DNA of 64,000 nucleotides from Nomascus leucogenys (GCF_006542625.1 NC_044402.1:57404486-57468485); one strand, 5' to 3'. Counted from the first letter of the stretch, positions 30,965 through 42,517 are shown. Program-made: numbers and translations. The notes: a model not told the origin generated them from the letters alone.

Positions 30965-33330
30965 GCCTGGCCCTTTTTTGGTGGTAATATATATATATAT
31001 AACATAAAAGTTAAAACATTTTAACCATGTTTAAATGTACAGTTCTGTGGCATCCAGTATATTTAGTGTTGTCCAACCATTGAATTTATCTAATTTATCC
31101 ATATCTACGACTTCTTTATCATCCTAAACTGAAACACCATACCCATGAAGAAGTCACTGAACAGAAGACTGATGTATTTGACTCCATAAAATTAAAACTT
31201 TGTATGAGAGAAAAATGCCTCAAAGTCAAAAGTCAACAGACTGGGGAAATAGATCTGCAACATACATGACGGGCAAAAAGTTAATTTGGAATATATATAC
31301 ATATAGATAGATAGATAGATGTAAATATCCATTTTTAACACCATTTAAAATATACCCTCCTTTTCCCTTTGAATAGTGTTGACTCCCTTGTTAAAAATCA
31401 TGACCATATTTTTTTGGTTCCTTATTTCTATTGCATTGGTCTTTGTGTCTGTCACTATGCTGGTACAGCATTGTTTTGGGTACTGAAGTTTGAAACCAGG
31501 AGGTGTTAGTCCTCTAACTTTGTTAGTTTTTAAGATTGATTGATTTGGGTACTTGGGGTTTTTTGAGACTTCATCTGAATTTTAGAATAGGTTTTTCTAT
31601 TTTTGCAAATATTGGAATTTTTATAGTGATTTTATTGAATCTGTAGATGACTATCGATAACAATGGCACCTTGACAAGATTTTGTCTTCCGGTCCATAAA
31701 CACATGATGTCTTTTCATTTATTTGTGTCATCTTTAATACTTTCATGCCATGTTTATAGTTTTTGCTGTACAGGTTTTTCATTTCCTTGGTTAAGTGGGT
31801 TTCTAAGTATTTTATTCTTTTGATGCTATCATACATGATACTGTTGTCTTGATTTCTTTTTCAGATAGTTTATTGTTATTGTAGAAATACAACAGATTTT
31901 TGTGTATTGATTTTGTATCCTGCAGCTTTGCTGAATTTTAATTATTGCATCTGATGGTTTATTTCACAGAAACTAAAAGATTTTTAATATACAAGTTTAT
32001 GTCATCTGCAAACAGATAATTTTACTTTTAAAAAAATTGGAATATCTTTTATTTTACTCACCTTATTGTTTTAGCTAACTAGAACATTCAATCAGTACTG
32101 TATTAAATAGAAGTAGTAAAAGCAGGCATCCTTGTTTTCACTCTTAGGGTAAAAGCTTTTGGTCTTTCACCATGTTAGCTGTGTGTTTTTTTTTGTTTTT
32201 GTTTTTTGTATAACATTATGTTAAGGTGTTTTCTTTCTTTTTATAGTTTATGAAGTATATTTTATCATGAATGTGGGTTACATTTTGACAAATGCTTTTT
32301 CTTTGATTAAGATGATCACATGAGAGTTTTTTCCTTCTTTATGTTAATGTGATATTACGCTGATTTTCATGTGTTGGAACATACTTTTATTTCAGGAGTC
32401 AATTATACTCATTCATAGTGTATAATCCTTTTAATGTACTGCTAAGTTTGAGTTGCTCTATTTTGTTGAGGATTTTTGCATCAGCATTTATAAGGGATGT
32501 TTGTTTGTAGTTTTCTTATGATGCCTTTGTCTGGCTTGGTGTCAGGGTAATACTGGCCTCCTAGAATAAGTTAGAAAACATTACCTCCTCTTCAACGTTT
32601 TGAAAAAGTTTGAGAAAAAGTGGTGTTAATTCCGCTTTAAACATTGGGTAGAAGTCAACAGTGAAGCCATCTGGTCCAGGCTTTTCTTTGTTGCTGGGTT
32701 TTTGATTACTGATGCAATCTTCCTGCTGAATCTCCTTGTTGAATAGGTTTATTCAACTTTTCTGATTCAGTCTTAGTAGGTTTTTTGTTTCTAGGAATTT
32801 GTTCATTTTATTTAGGCTATTCAATTTTTTAGTGTATAGTTCCTTATGGTACTCTCCTACATCCCTTTTTTACTCCAAAAATTTGCCAGTAATGTACTCA
32901 TTTTATTTTTGAGTTTAATAATTTAAGTATTCCCTTTTTTTCTTAGTCAATCTGGATAAAATTTTGTCAGTTTTGATCTTTTTCAGAGAACAAACTCGGC
33001 TTTGTTGATTTTTGATATTGTTTTTCTATTGTCTATTTCACTGATTTCCACTGCTATCTTTATCATTTTTTTAATTTTGCTAGCTTTTAGTTGTCCCTCT
33101 TTAATAGTCCCTCATTTTCCCTGTTTTAAGTTCCTCAGGAGTAAAGTTGTTGATTCGGTATCTTATTTTTTATAATCATTTATAGCTATAAATTTCTCCC
33201 TTATGGTACTGTTTTTGATGTATCTCTTAATTTTTGGTATTTCATATTTTTAATTTGTCTCTAGATATTTTCTATTTTCTCTTGTGATTTCTTTTATCCA
33301 TCCTTGACTGTTTAATACCTATATTTTTAG
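30965..33330 (-). mobile_element. Old L1 (L1M) with an inverted internal piece
   Basis: 30985-31140 is reverse 3'-region text (GTACAGTTCTGTGGCATCCA). 31330-33330 is reverse ORF2 text (CTTTGTGTCTGTCACTATGC, TCAGGGTAATACTGGCCTCC, GTGAAGCCATCTGGTCCAGG). Between them, 31141-31300 reads in sense. Many stops and indels, no intact frame. The last few hundred bases to about 33600 are too diverged for me to place. Confidence 0.8.
31141..31325 (+). mobile_element. Sense-oriented L1 ORF2 piece and ATAG repeat
   Basis: GTATTTGACTCCATAAAATT, GAGAAAAATGCCTCAAAGTC, CAACAGACTGGGGAAATAGA and TGCAACATACATGACGGGCA are sense ORF2 text lying between two reverse segments. A short (ATAG)n at 31302-31320 marks its right edge. 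Confidence 0.65.
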
Positions 33331-33634
33331 ACATAAAATATGTAACCTACAAAATTTTCTTGATTTGTTACAGTTTTACTTGTTGTAAGTTTTTATTGCA
33401 GAATTAAATGTGTGTATCAACATTTGTTATGTTCTCATAAACTTTGTAATACATGGAGATTCCTGGTCCACATATGTAAGTCTCTACATGAATATTATTT
33501 TGAAGCATTTAATCTTCTGTTTTAATGTTTCAAAGGTCTAAATGAAATTGAGATTTTGGTTTCTGAGATGAAATCATGGTAGGTGACTGAGAAATGCTTA
33601 AAAATTAGCCAACACTAAAAATTAAGTTAAAGTT

Positions 33635-33912
33635 GGCCGGGCGCGGTGGCTCACGCTTGTAATCCCAGCACTTTGGGATGCCGAGGGGGGCGGATCACGA
33701 GGTCAGGAGATTGCGACCACGGTGAAACCCCGTCTCTACTAAAAATACAAAAAAAATTAGCCGGGCGTGGTGGCGGGCGCCTGTAGTCCCAGCTACTCGG
33801 AGAGACTGAGGCAGGAGAATGGCGTGAACCCGGGAGGCAGAGCTTGCAGTGAGCCGAGATTGTGCCACTGCACTCCAGCCTGGGCAACAGAGCGAGACTC
33901 TGTCTCAAAAAA

Positions 33913-33949
<37 letters not shown>
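33635..33949 (+). mobile_element. Young Alu (AluY-like) with 17-bp TSD
   Basis: The TSD AAAATTAAGTTAAAGTT is perfect at 33618-33634 and 33950-33966. The body has ATCACGAGGTCAGGAGATTG, GGTGGCGGGCGCCTGTAGTC, GAATGGCGTGAACCCGGGAG and many intact CpGs, the pattern of AluY. The tail is a clean (AAAT)n of about 10 units. It is the least diverged Alu in the window. Confidence 0.95.
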
Positions 33950-33951
<2 letters not shown>

Positions 33952-33966
33952 AATTAAGTTAAAGTT

Positions 33967-34890
33967 TACCTTCAAGATTCAACCTGAATAAGTCGCCCTG
34001 TATTGCTGTTAATAAAAAGTAAATCTTTAATGGTATAAAAGCAAACTTCAGAGAATGTTTATTTTTCCCCAGTTGACATCTAAATTAAAAGCTGTAAAAA
34101 ATTTTCATGGCCTTATGCATTTTTTACTTTAGAATTCCAATTTTTTCTGGTTAAAATTTTTCCAGATTCCTGTGTATTTGAAAGACAAATAATTTTTTAG
34201 TTGAAATGCTTAAGCATTTAAGTAAGGCCATGAAAGTTTCTTGAACTTGTGGGAATCCATGAGAAAATTTGACATTATGTTCTACTGTCTTGGAAGGTAG
34301 AAATATCGTTTGACTTCTGTTTTGCTGACAAGAAATGTGGTTCTGAGTAAGGCTACCTGGGACAATGACCTCACACAAGGAAAACGCTGGAGCCCATCTG
34401 TTTCCAATCTGCTGTTTCCCAAAAATTAGGGAAGTTCAGTTTTCCCTTTGGTACTCTCTGTTTCTGCCAATCCCAATGCCAGGGCTGTCCTGCTTCTACA
34501 AGTGACAATGACAAATAAAGGTCTGAAGAAAGATGAGCTGATGGCATTCCCAGCTTATTACTTCTCCTTGGGGGTCTTATTTCACATACATGGATTCAAT
34601 TCATAGACTCAGCCAGGTGAGGATCTATTATTCAGCTACATTAGAAGGGACTACTTAAGACTCAGGTGTGTGGTGAAATGAGGCAGAATTTTCTCAATGG
34701 AGTGTTAGGAGAATTTTCTCCTCATAATTACCATCTTACTATCACTAAATCATAGCTAAAATGAGGAAATTATTCAAGAAGAAATAGAAATGTAATCTTA
34801 TGAGGACATAAATTTAGAGATTTGTGGAGAGCTCTTCATAATTTTACGGTGTTCTCTTTGAGCTGGGATTATAGTTGACATTTCATTATA
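33967..34890. other. AT-rich unique sequence
   Basis: No repeat family or gene recognised. Conserved-looking blocks cannot be judged without comparison. Confidence 0.4.
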
Positions 34891-35139
34891 ATATATTAGC
34901 TGTTCTAGACTTTATGCATTTATGTAAAGTTTTCTTTGTTGTACTTTAAGTTCTGTGATACATGGGCAGAGCATGCAGGTTTGTTACATAGTTATACAGG
35001 TGCCATGGTGGTTTGCTGCACCCATCCACCCATCATCTACATAGGTATTCCTCCTAACACTATTCCTCCCCTAGCCTCCCACCCCATGACAGGCCCCACT
35101 GTGTGATGTTCCCCTCCCTGTGTCCATGTGTTCTCATTG

Positions 35140-37584
35140 TTCAACTCCCACTTATGAGGGAGAACATGCAGTGTTTGGTTTTCTTTTCTTTTTTCTTTTT
35201 CTTTCTCTTTTTTTTTTTTTTTTTTAGACAAAGTTTCACTCTTGTTGCCCAGGTTGGAGTGCAATGGTGTCATCTTGGCTCACCACAACCTCTGCCTCCT
35301 GAGTTCAAGCGATTCTCCTGCCTCAGCCTCCTAAGTAGCTAGGATTACAGGTATGTGCCAATATGCCTGGTTAATTGTTGGTATTTTTAGTAGAGACGGG
35401 GTTTCTCTATGTTGGTTAGGCTGATCTCAAACTCCCCACATCAGCTTCCCAAAGTTCTGAGACTACAGGCATGAGTCACTGCTTCTGACCTGGTTTTCTT
35501 TTCTTGTGTTAGTTTGCTGAGAATGATGATTTCCAGCTTCATCTATCTCCCTGGAAAGGATATAAATGCATAATATTCCATGCTGTATATGTGCCATATT
35601 TTCTTTATCCAGTTTATCATTAATGGGCATTTGGGTTGGTTCCAAGTCTTTGCTATTGTGAACAGTGGTGAAATAAACATACAGTGCATGTGTCTTTATA
35701 GTATAATAATTTATAATGCTTTGGGTATATACCCCATAATGGGATTGCTGGGTCAAATGGTATTTCTGGTTCTATATCTTTGAGGAATTGTCACACTGTC
35801 TTCCACAATGACTGAACTAATTTACACTCCTACCAACAGTGTAAAAGCATTCCTATTTCTCCACAGCCTCGTCAACATCTGCTGTTTCCTGACTTTTTAA
35901 TAATCACCATTCTAACTGGTGTGAGATGGTATCTCATTGTGGTTTTGATTTGCATTCATCTAATGACCAGTGATGATGAGCTTTTTTTCATATGTTTGTT
36001 GTCCGCATAAATGTCTTCTTTTGAGAAGTGTCTATTCATTTCCTTTGCCCACTTTTTGATTGGGTTGTTTTTTTCTTGTAAATTTTTTTAAGTTCTTTGT
36101 AGATTCTGGATATTAGCCCTTTGTCAGACAGACAGATTGCAAAAATTTTCTCCCAATCTATAGGTTGTCTGTTCATGCTGATGATAGTTTATTTTGCTGT
36201 GCAGAAGCTCTTTAGTTTAATTAGATCCCGTTTGTCAATTTGGGCTTTTGTTGCCATTGCTTTTGATGTTTTAGTCATAAAGTCTTTGCCCATGTGTATG
36301 TTCTGAATGGTATTGCCTATGTTTTATTCTAGGGTTTTTATGGTTTTAGGTCTTATGTTTAAGTCTTTGTTCCATCTTGAATTATTTTTTGTATAAGGTA
36401 TAAGGAAGATGTCCAGTTTCAGTTTCTGCATATGGCTAGCCAGTTTTCCCAACATGATTTATTAAATAAGGAATCATTTCCCCATTGCTTGTGTTTGTAG
36501 GTTTGTCAAACATCAGATGGTTGTACGTGTATGGTCTTATTTCAGAGTTCCCTATTCTGTTTCATTGGTCTATGTGTCTGTTTTTGTACCAGTACCATGC
36601 TGTTTTGGTTACTGCAGCCTTATAGTGTAGTTTGAAGTTGGGTAATGTGATGCCTCTAGCTTTGTTCTTTTTGCTTAGAATTATCTTGGCTATTTGGGCT
36701 CTTTTTTGGTTCATGGGAATGTTAAAATAGTTTCTTCTAATTCTGTGAAGAATGTCATTGGTAGTTTAATGGGAATAACATTGAATTCTTTTATAAATTA
36801 CTTTGGGCAGTATGGCCATTTTCAGGAATTAATTCTTCCCTATCCATGGGAATGGAATGCTTCTCCATTTGTTTGTGTCCTATCTGATTTCTCTGAGCAG
36901 TGGTTTGTAGTCCTCCTTGAAGAGGTTCTTCACTTTGCTTGTTAGCTGTATTCCTATGTATTTCATTCTCTTTGTAGCAATTGTGAATGAAGTTCATTCA
37001 CGATTTGGCTACTTGCCTGTTGTTGGTGTATAGTAATACTAACAATTTTTGCACACTGATTTTGTATCCTGAGATTCCGTTGATGTGGTTTATCAGCTTA
37101 AGAAGCTTTTGGGCTGAGATGATGGGGTTTTCTAGATACAGGATCATGTCATCTGCAAACAAAGATAGTATGACTTCCTCCCTTCCTATTTAAATACCTT
37201 TATTTCTTTCTCCTGCCTGATTGCCCTGGCCAGAAATTCCAGTACTATGTTGAATAGGAGTGGTGAGAGAGACCATCCTTGTCTTGTGCCAGTTTTCAAG
37301 GGGAATGCTTCCAGATTTCGCTCATTCAGTATGATATTGGCTGTGGGTTTGTCATATACGACTCTTATTATTTTGAGGTGTGATCTTTCAATAGCTAGTT
37401 TATTGAGAGTTTTTAACATGAAGGGATGTTGAATTTTATTGAAGGCCTTTTCTACATCTATTGAGATAATCATGTTGTTTTGTGTTTAGTTCTGTTTATG
37501 TGATGAATTACATTTATAGATTTGCCTGTGTTGAACCAACCTTGTATCCCAGGGATGAAGCCATCTTGATCATGGTGGGTCAAG
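35140..37584 (-). pseudogene. L1 ORF2 3' part (reverse transcriptase and C-terminal region)
   Basis: Reverse-strand translation shows L1 ORF2 segments such as ISIDVEKAFNKIQHPFMLKT and KTGTRQGWSLSPLLFNIVLE (37186-37473), the fingers-palm region of the reverse transcriptase. The cysteine after RQG is Trp here. The endonuclease and the N-terminal part of the RT are absent. Stops and frameshifts recur, and the Alu at 35191-35490 interrupts the C-terminus. Not functional. Confidence 0.85.
35191..35490 (-). mobile_element. Alu inserted in L1
   Basis: The perfect 15-bp TSD TGGTTTTCTTTTCTT is at 35176-35190 and 35491-35505. The T-rich tail is TTTTCTTTTTCTTTCTC plus a run of T. Minus orientation, same as the host L1. 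Confidence 0.95.
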
Positions 37585-38079
37585 GTACCCTTATCAGTCT
37601 TAAGTTCAGTCTTTTTACATAATCCCATATTTCTTGAAGGTTTTGTTGTTCATTCTTTTTTGTTCTTCTTTCTCTATTCTCTTCCTGTCTTATATCAGAC
37701 AGATAGTTTTGAAGCTCTGAGATTCTTTCCTCCACTTGGCCTATTCTGTGAGTGATAATTGTGGTTGCATTGTGAAGTTCTCATGGTGTGTTTTTCAGCT
37801 CCATCAGGTCAGTTATGTTCCTCTCTAAAGTGAATATTCTGGTTATAAGCTACTGTGTTCTTTTATGATATTTAGCTTCTTGCATTAAGGTAGAACATGC
37901 TCCTTTAGCTCAGAGAAGTTTGTTATTACCCACCTCCTAAAGCCTACTTTTGTCAATTCAGCCATCTCAGTCTCAGGTCAGTTCTGTGCCCTTGCTGGGG
38001 AGGTGTTGTTATCATTTAGAGGAGAAGAGGCATTCTGCCTTTTTGAGTTTTCAGCATTTCTGTGTTGATGCTTTCTCAT
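37585..38079 (-). pseudogene. L1 ORF1 N-terminal part
   Basis: Starts at the ATG at 38079-38077 (MRKHQHRNAENSKRQNAS), preceded by the long 5' UTR. A stop follows the early QN. Downstream text matches the ORF1 coiled-coil region (reverse of CTTTCCTCCACTTGGCCTAT). It stops at the fusion with ORF2, so the RNA-binding half is missing. Not functional. Confidence 0.75.
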
Positions 38080-39437
38080 CTTTGTGGGCTTGTCTACCTT
38101 TGATCTTTGACGTTGCTGACCTTTGAACGGAGTTTTTGTGGGGTCTTTTTTGTTGATGTTGTTGTTGCTTTCTGTTTGATTTTAACAGTCAGACCACTCT
38201 TCCCTAGGACTAGGGCTGCTGTGGTTTTTGGGGGTCCACTCTGGGCCCTAGTTGCCTCAGTCTCTCCTGCATCTAGGGGTATCACCAGTGAAGTCTGCAA
38301 AACAGCAAAGATGGCAATCTGATCCTTCCTCTGGGAGCACCAGTCCAAGGGGGTACTGACTTGATGCCAGCTGGAAGGCTCCCGTAGGAGGTGTCTTGAG
38401 ACCCCTGTTGGGAGGTCTCACCCAGTCAGGAGGAACAGGATCAGGGACTGCTTAAAGAAGCAGTCTGACTGCCCTTTGGCAGAGCAGGTATGCTGTGCTG
38501 ACCCCCAGGAGTCTCCAGAGCCAACAGGCTGGAAAGGCTCAATCGGCTGAACTGGGGAGACAGCAGCTACCCCTCTCCCTGGGGACTTCATCCCAGGGAG
38601 AAATCAGAGTTCTGTCCATAGAACTCTGGCTGGAGTTGCTAAAATTCCAATCGGGAGGCTCTGTCCAGTGAGGGGAGGGATGGATTTTGGTCTCACTTAA
38701 AGAAGCAGCCTGGCCATGATCAATTACAACAGCTATGCTGTGTTACAGGGGACTCCTCCTGGTCCCTGGTGCCAACAGGCTAGAGCGACTAACTCAAACC
38801 ACAGATAGAGTGGCTGCCCCTCCCCCTGGGAACTCGGTCCACCTCTGGCTGTCTCCAGCCTGCTGCCGCTGGCCAGCTGGAATTCCAAGCCAATGGGTCT
38901 TGTGAGGTGTTGTGGGAGTGGGGCCTCAGAATGATGTCACTTGGCTGCCTGGATCCAGCCCCCTTCCTAGGGGAATGCACGGATGTATCTCCCACTTTGC
39001 TGGAATTCTCGGGGCAGAGTATGCAAAACTCCCTGGTTTCCATGCTCCCAGTGAGCCAGTGAGCACTCCACCAAGAATTCACACAGCTCTGTGCTTCAGA
39101 CCCAAGGTCATGGTGGCTGAGCTCATGAGGGGACCTCCTGATCTGCAGGTTGCAAAGATCCATGGGAGAAGGATGGCTTCCCGGGCAGAGTCACACAATC
39201 ACTCATGGACTCCTTTGCCTGCGAGTGGGGGCTCAGATAGCTCTGGGCCATACCTGGGTGGGCCATTGCCCCACTTGCTTTTCCTGACTTTCTGTGGGTC
39301 AAGCTCTCTGCCTAGTCAGTCCCAATGCAAGAACTTGAATATCTCAATTGAAGGTGCAGAATTCACTCTCAGTTTTCATTGCTCTCCGTGAGAGCCATGG
39401 GCCACAGCTGCTTCTAATTGGCCAGCTTGGCCCCATC
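38080..39437 (-). promoter_or_regulatory. L1 5' UTR (old L1P type), promoter region
   Basis: About 1.36 kb between ORF1 and the L1 start, GC-richer than the coding remnant. Internal text such as GACTGCTTAAAGAAGCAGTC at 38447 occurs again in altered form near 38695 (TCTCACTTAAAGAAGCAGCC), an internal repeat typical of this UTR class. L1 5' UTRs carry an internal sense promoter; activity here is unknown. Confidence 0.65.
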
Positions 39438-39639
39438 TAAAGTATGATTTCTTAATACATGAGATGTTTTAAATATGTAAAAATAATGATATTTATCACA
39501 AATAATATTTTGTCTCAATGTGATATAAAAATTGCTAATAAATCAATTCTTTTTTGGTTACCACAAAGCTATCTGGAAATGTAACGTCTGCCATTTATAA
39601 AATTTCTGTAGAGTTAATAGAACTTTACTTGAAGGGAGC

Positions 39640-40160
39640 CTGGCAATATGCATCATGACTTCAAGCACTGCCAGTGAAGTTGTGGAGTTTGAAGTGGTAC
39701 TCACATCTTGTTACTGGGATTATAAATTCATACAAACTTTATCAATTGTGATTAAACAATATATACCAAAATTATAAATGGAAATTCAGCAATTTCATTT
39801 CCAGAAATTTACCCTACAGACATACTCATGATGCCTGGAATTATGTATGAATGGGAAAAAGTATTATACCACATTTTTAATTAACAAAAGTCTAGAAATC
39901 ACCTTAATGTTTATCAATCACATTAATGATTATCACCTGTTTATTGAAATTATGGTTATTCATATGATAGAATACTATGCAGCTATTTAAAACAGTAAAT
40001 TTTAAAATGATGCTCAAAAATGATGTCCAAGATATGTTACAAAGTAAAAAACCTGGGTGCAGACCTATGTGACTGATATGCCTCCATTCCTATAAAATCA
40101 GAGTGTATAAAAATGCATAGAGTATCTCTATTAACTGGTAACTGTTACAAAATTCAAAGT
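39640..40160 (+). mobile_element. Old L1 3' fragment, sense
   Basis: GGAAATTCAGCAATTTCATT, CAGAAATTTACCCTACAGAC, GGTTATTCATATGATAGAAT and ACTATGCAGCTATTTAAAAC give the diverged ORF2 C-terminal and 3' UTR text in sense. Confidence 0.65.
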
Positions 40161-40319
40161 TAATGCAGACAAGACCTTTCTTTTTTAATGCTAAAACTCC
40201 AAGGAACTGCACAACATTTGAGGATTTCCAACACCTGCCAGTCTACTTTTGAATCTACAGATTTTAGGAAGTGAGGCTCTTGAGAATCAAGCATTAATAT
40301 TCCTAGCTACAGTTGTTTG

Positions 40320-40500
40320 GGACATAATTAGAATGATCCATTCTTTGAAAGTCTGTAAAATTTGCTCATACAACCATCTGGGCCTAGTCCTTCCTTTGTG
40401 AAAGATTTTATTTTACTAGAGATTTTATGTTCTTCATGTTATAGTACTTCTTAGGTTTTCTATTTCTTCTTGATTCTTGAGTCAATTTTGGTACCACTTA
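40320..40500 (-). mobile_element. Old L1 ORF2 fragment, reverse
   Basis: CATACAACCATCTGGGCCTA then CTATTTCTTCTTGATTCTTG and GTCAATTTTGGTACCACTTA are diverged reverse ORF2 text. Short, and borders approximate. Confidence 0.5.
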
Positions 40501-40532
40501 ATACCTCACAGGGTTCTTGGGCTCAGAACACA

Positions 40533-40905
40533 TCAGTCAAAGAAAGAGAGAAGAAAGGAAGGCAGGAAGGAGGGAGGAAGAAAGGAAGGAAGGAGGGAAG
40601 GAAGGAAGGAAGGGGATGAAGAAGGAAAGAGAAGGAAGGAAAGAATGAGAGAAGGAAGGATGGAGGGAGAGGAAGATGGAAAGAAGGAAATGAGAGAGAG
40701 AGAAAGAAGAGAGGAAGGAAGGAATGAGAGAGAGAAAGAGGGAAAGAGAAGGAAAGAAACAAGGAAGCAGGGAGGGAGAGTAAGAGGAAGGGGGGAGAGA
40801 AAAGGAAGGAAGGAAGGAGAGTGGGAGGGAAGGGAGAGGGAGAGGGACAGAGGGAAGGAAGGGAGAGAGGGAGGGAAAGAAAGAAAGAGAGGAAGGTGAA
40901 AGGTG
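40533..40905 (+). repeat. 370-bp purine (GGAA/GAAA/GAGG) tract
   Basis: Almost only A and G on the plus strand, with isolated C or T interruptions. The units are irregular mixtures of GGAA, GGGA, GAGA and AAGA. Frames of 79-140 codons rich in Arg-Glu-Lys-Gly (or Ser-Phe-Leu-Pro on the other strand) come from the composition. It can in principle form triplex DNA. Confidence 0.97.
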
Positions 40906-41155
40906 GGGACGGGAAGGGAAGAGGAGCCAGTCACAGGCTACAGGCTGCTTGTGCACTATTTCACTTGACCCAGGTAGTTCTGCCTTTTAAATATTCCACC
41001 TTCTGCCATAAGTTACACTGTTCAGTATTCATTCCTCAGAGCATTCAAGGGTCTATGTGTGCCCTGCCATGATGGAGCATGGCTTCAGCTCTCAAACACA
41101 ACTCTCAGCCAAAATATTCATGACTGGTCCCTCCCATATACTCATCAGTCCCCCA

Positions 41156-41567
41156 TGCTATGGTCTTCACGTGTCCCCCAGAGCACAGGTGTTGGAAACT
41201 TAATCCTCTATGTGACAGTGTGGAGAGGTGGGGCCTAATAAGAGTGATTAGGTTATGAGATTCTGCCCCATACATGGATTAATGTCATTATCTTAGGAGT
41301 AGCTTAGTTATCTTGGGGGTGGGTTAGTTATCTTGGAAGTGGGCTTGTATTAAAAGCAAGTTCAGCCCCTTTTGTTCTGTTTCTTTCTCAAACTCTTGCT
41401 CTTCTGCCTTCAGCCATGAGATGACACAGCAAGAAGGCCCTCGCCAGATGCAGACCCCTCATCCTTGGACTTCCTAGCCTCCAGAACTCTAAGAAATAAA
41501 TTTCTTTTCTTTATAGATTCCCTAGTCTATGGTATTCTGTTATAGCAGCACAAAATGGGTTAAGATG
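41156..41567 (+). mobile_element. MLT1/MST-type MaLR solo LTR with TSD
   Basis: Begins TGCTATGGTCTTCACGTGTC. The 5-bp TSD CCCCA is at 41151-41155 and 41568-41572. Inside are GGTGTTGGAAACTTAATCCT, GATTAGGTTATGAGATTCTG, AGCAAGAAGGCCCTCGCCAG and GTATTCTGTTATAGCAGCAC. A short repeat of GTTAGTTATCTTGG occurs at about 41305-41336. The final CA is mutated to TG. Confidence 0.9.
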
Positions 41568-41572
41568 CCCCA

Positions 41573-41934
41573 TTGCATGGAGGGTGCTGATCCACAGGGT
41601 TGAGATCATTGACTTAGGGCCTGCTGTCTTATACAACATCCCTATGAGAGTTGGCCTCCATATTCCCTATTTTCCAGGAATCTCAAATGGTTATCTCAGA
41701 CCAAAATATAGCCCAGATATTTTGCATTTGGCAATATTGCCTACTTTTCCACAAGTTCATCATGGCAAGACCCTGCAAGGTTACAATCCAAGGATAGAAG
41801 AGCCTAGACAAGAGTCCCATCACCTGGGTGATCAGTGCAGAGATATGTCACAAAGCCTCCATATGCAAAGCCTAGACAAGAGTTACATCACCTGGGTGAC
41901 AGGCAAACAACAATGACAACTTATTTTCATCCCC
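41573..41934. other. Unclassified sequence with a 31-bp direct repeat
   Basis: AGCCTAGACAAGAGTCCCAT at 41801 recurs as AGCCTAGACAAGAGTTACAT at 41869, both continuing CACCTGGGTGA, with a 68-bp period. A plus frame of 110 codons (41584-41916) spans it and shows no known domain. Confidence 0.5.
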
Positions 41935-42110
41935 ACTTCAGTCTTTGAGGTTAGATAGACCTGGATTCAAATCCAAGCTCCACCCCTCGCTGTGTGAACT
42001 TTTTCATGCTGCTAACTTCTCTGAGACTTGACTCTTCATTTGTGAAATGAAGATAAAGCCCCTTCTCTCAGGGGCTGTGCCAAGGATGAAATGAGTCATG
42101 CATTGGTCAG
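41935..42110 (+). repeat. MIR fragment
   Basis: GACCTGGATTCAAATCCAAG, CTCCACCCCTCGCTGTGTGA, CTCTGAGACTTGACTCTTCA and TTTGTGAAATGAAGATAAAG follow the forward MIR core and 3' half. Confidence 0.75.
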
Positions 42111-42176
42111 GACAGGTGATGCTGTGTAACAAACAAGCCCCTAAACCTCAGTGGCTTCAACAGCAAAATTGACTTC

Positions 42177-42517
42177 TTTTCTTTTTTCTTTTTTTTCTTT
42201 TTTTGCGGCGGGGGGGAGGTGTGTGTGTGTGTGCGGTGGATGGAGTCTTGCTCTGTCACCAAGGCTGGAGAGCAGTGGTGCAATCTCAGCTCACTGCAGC
42301 CTCCACCTCCTGGGTTCAAGCGATTCTGCTGCCTCAGCCTCCCGAATAGCTGGGACTACAAGCGCCTGCCACCACACCCAGCTAATGTTTTGTATTTTTA
42401 GTAGAGATGGGGTTTCACTGTGTTAGTCAGGGTGGTCTCGATCTCCTGACCTCATGATCTGCCCGCCTCAGCCTCCCAAAGTCCTGGGATTACAGGCGTG
42501 AGCCACTGAGCCCAGCC
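42177..42517 (-). mobile_element. Alu with mixed T/GT tail
   Basis: The tail TTTTCTTTTTTTTCTTTTTT is followed by GCGGCGGGGGGGAGGTGTGT and a (GT)n. The Alu head is GGATGGAGTCTTGCTCTGTC. It ends GCCACTGAGCCCAGCC. The G-rich insert between T-tail and head is unusual. Confidence 0.93.

Larger units (their letters stand above)
34926..39437 (-). mobile_element. L1 with both ends but a missing middle
   Basis: On the minus strand the order is a long 5' UTR (39437-38080), ORF1 5' part (38079-37585), a jump, ORF2 3' part (37584 to about 35140) and the 3' UTR (to about 34926). The 5' edge, TTGGCCAGCTTGGCCCCATC on the plus strand, is the reverse of a primate L1 start. The 5' UTR resembles an older L1P (L1PB-like) rather than modern L1PA. 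TAAAGT occurs at both flanks (34925 and 39438), a possible short TSD. An Alu sits in the ORF2 end. Confidence 0.85.
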
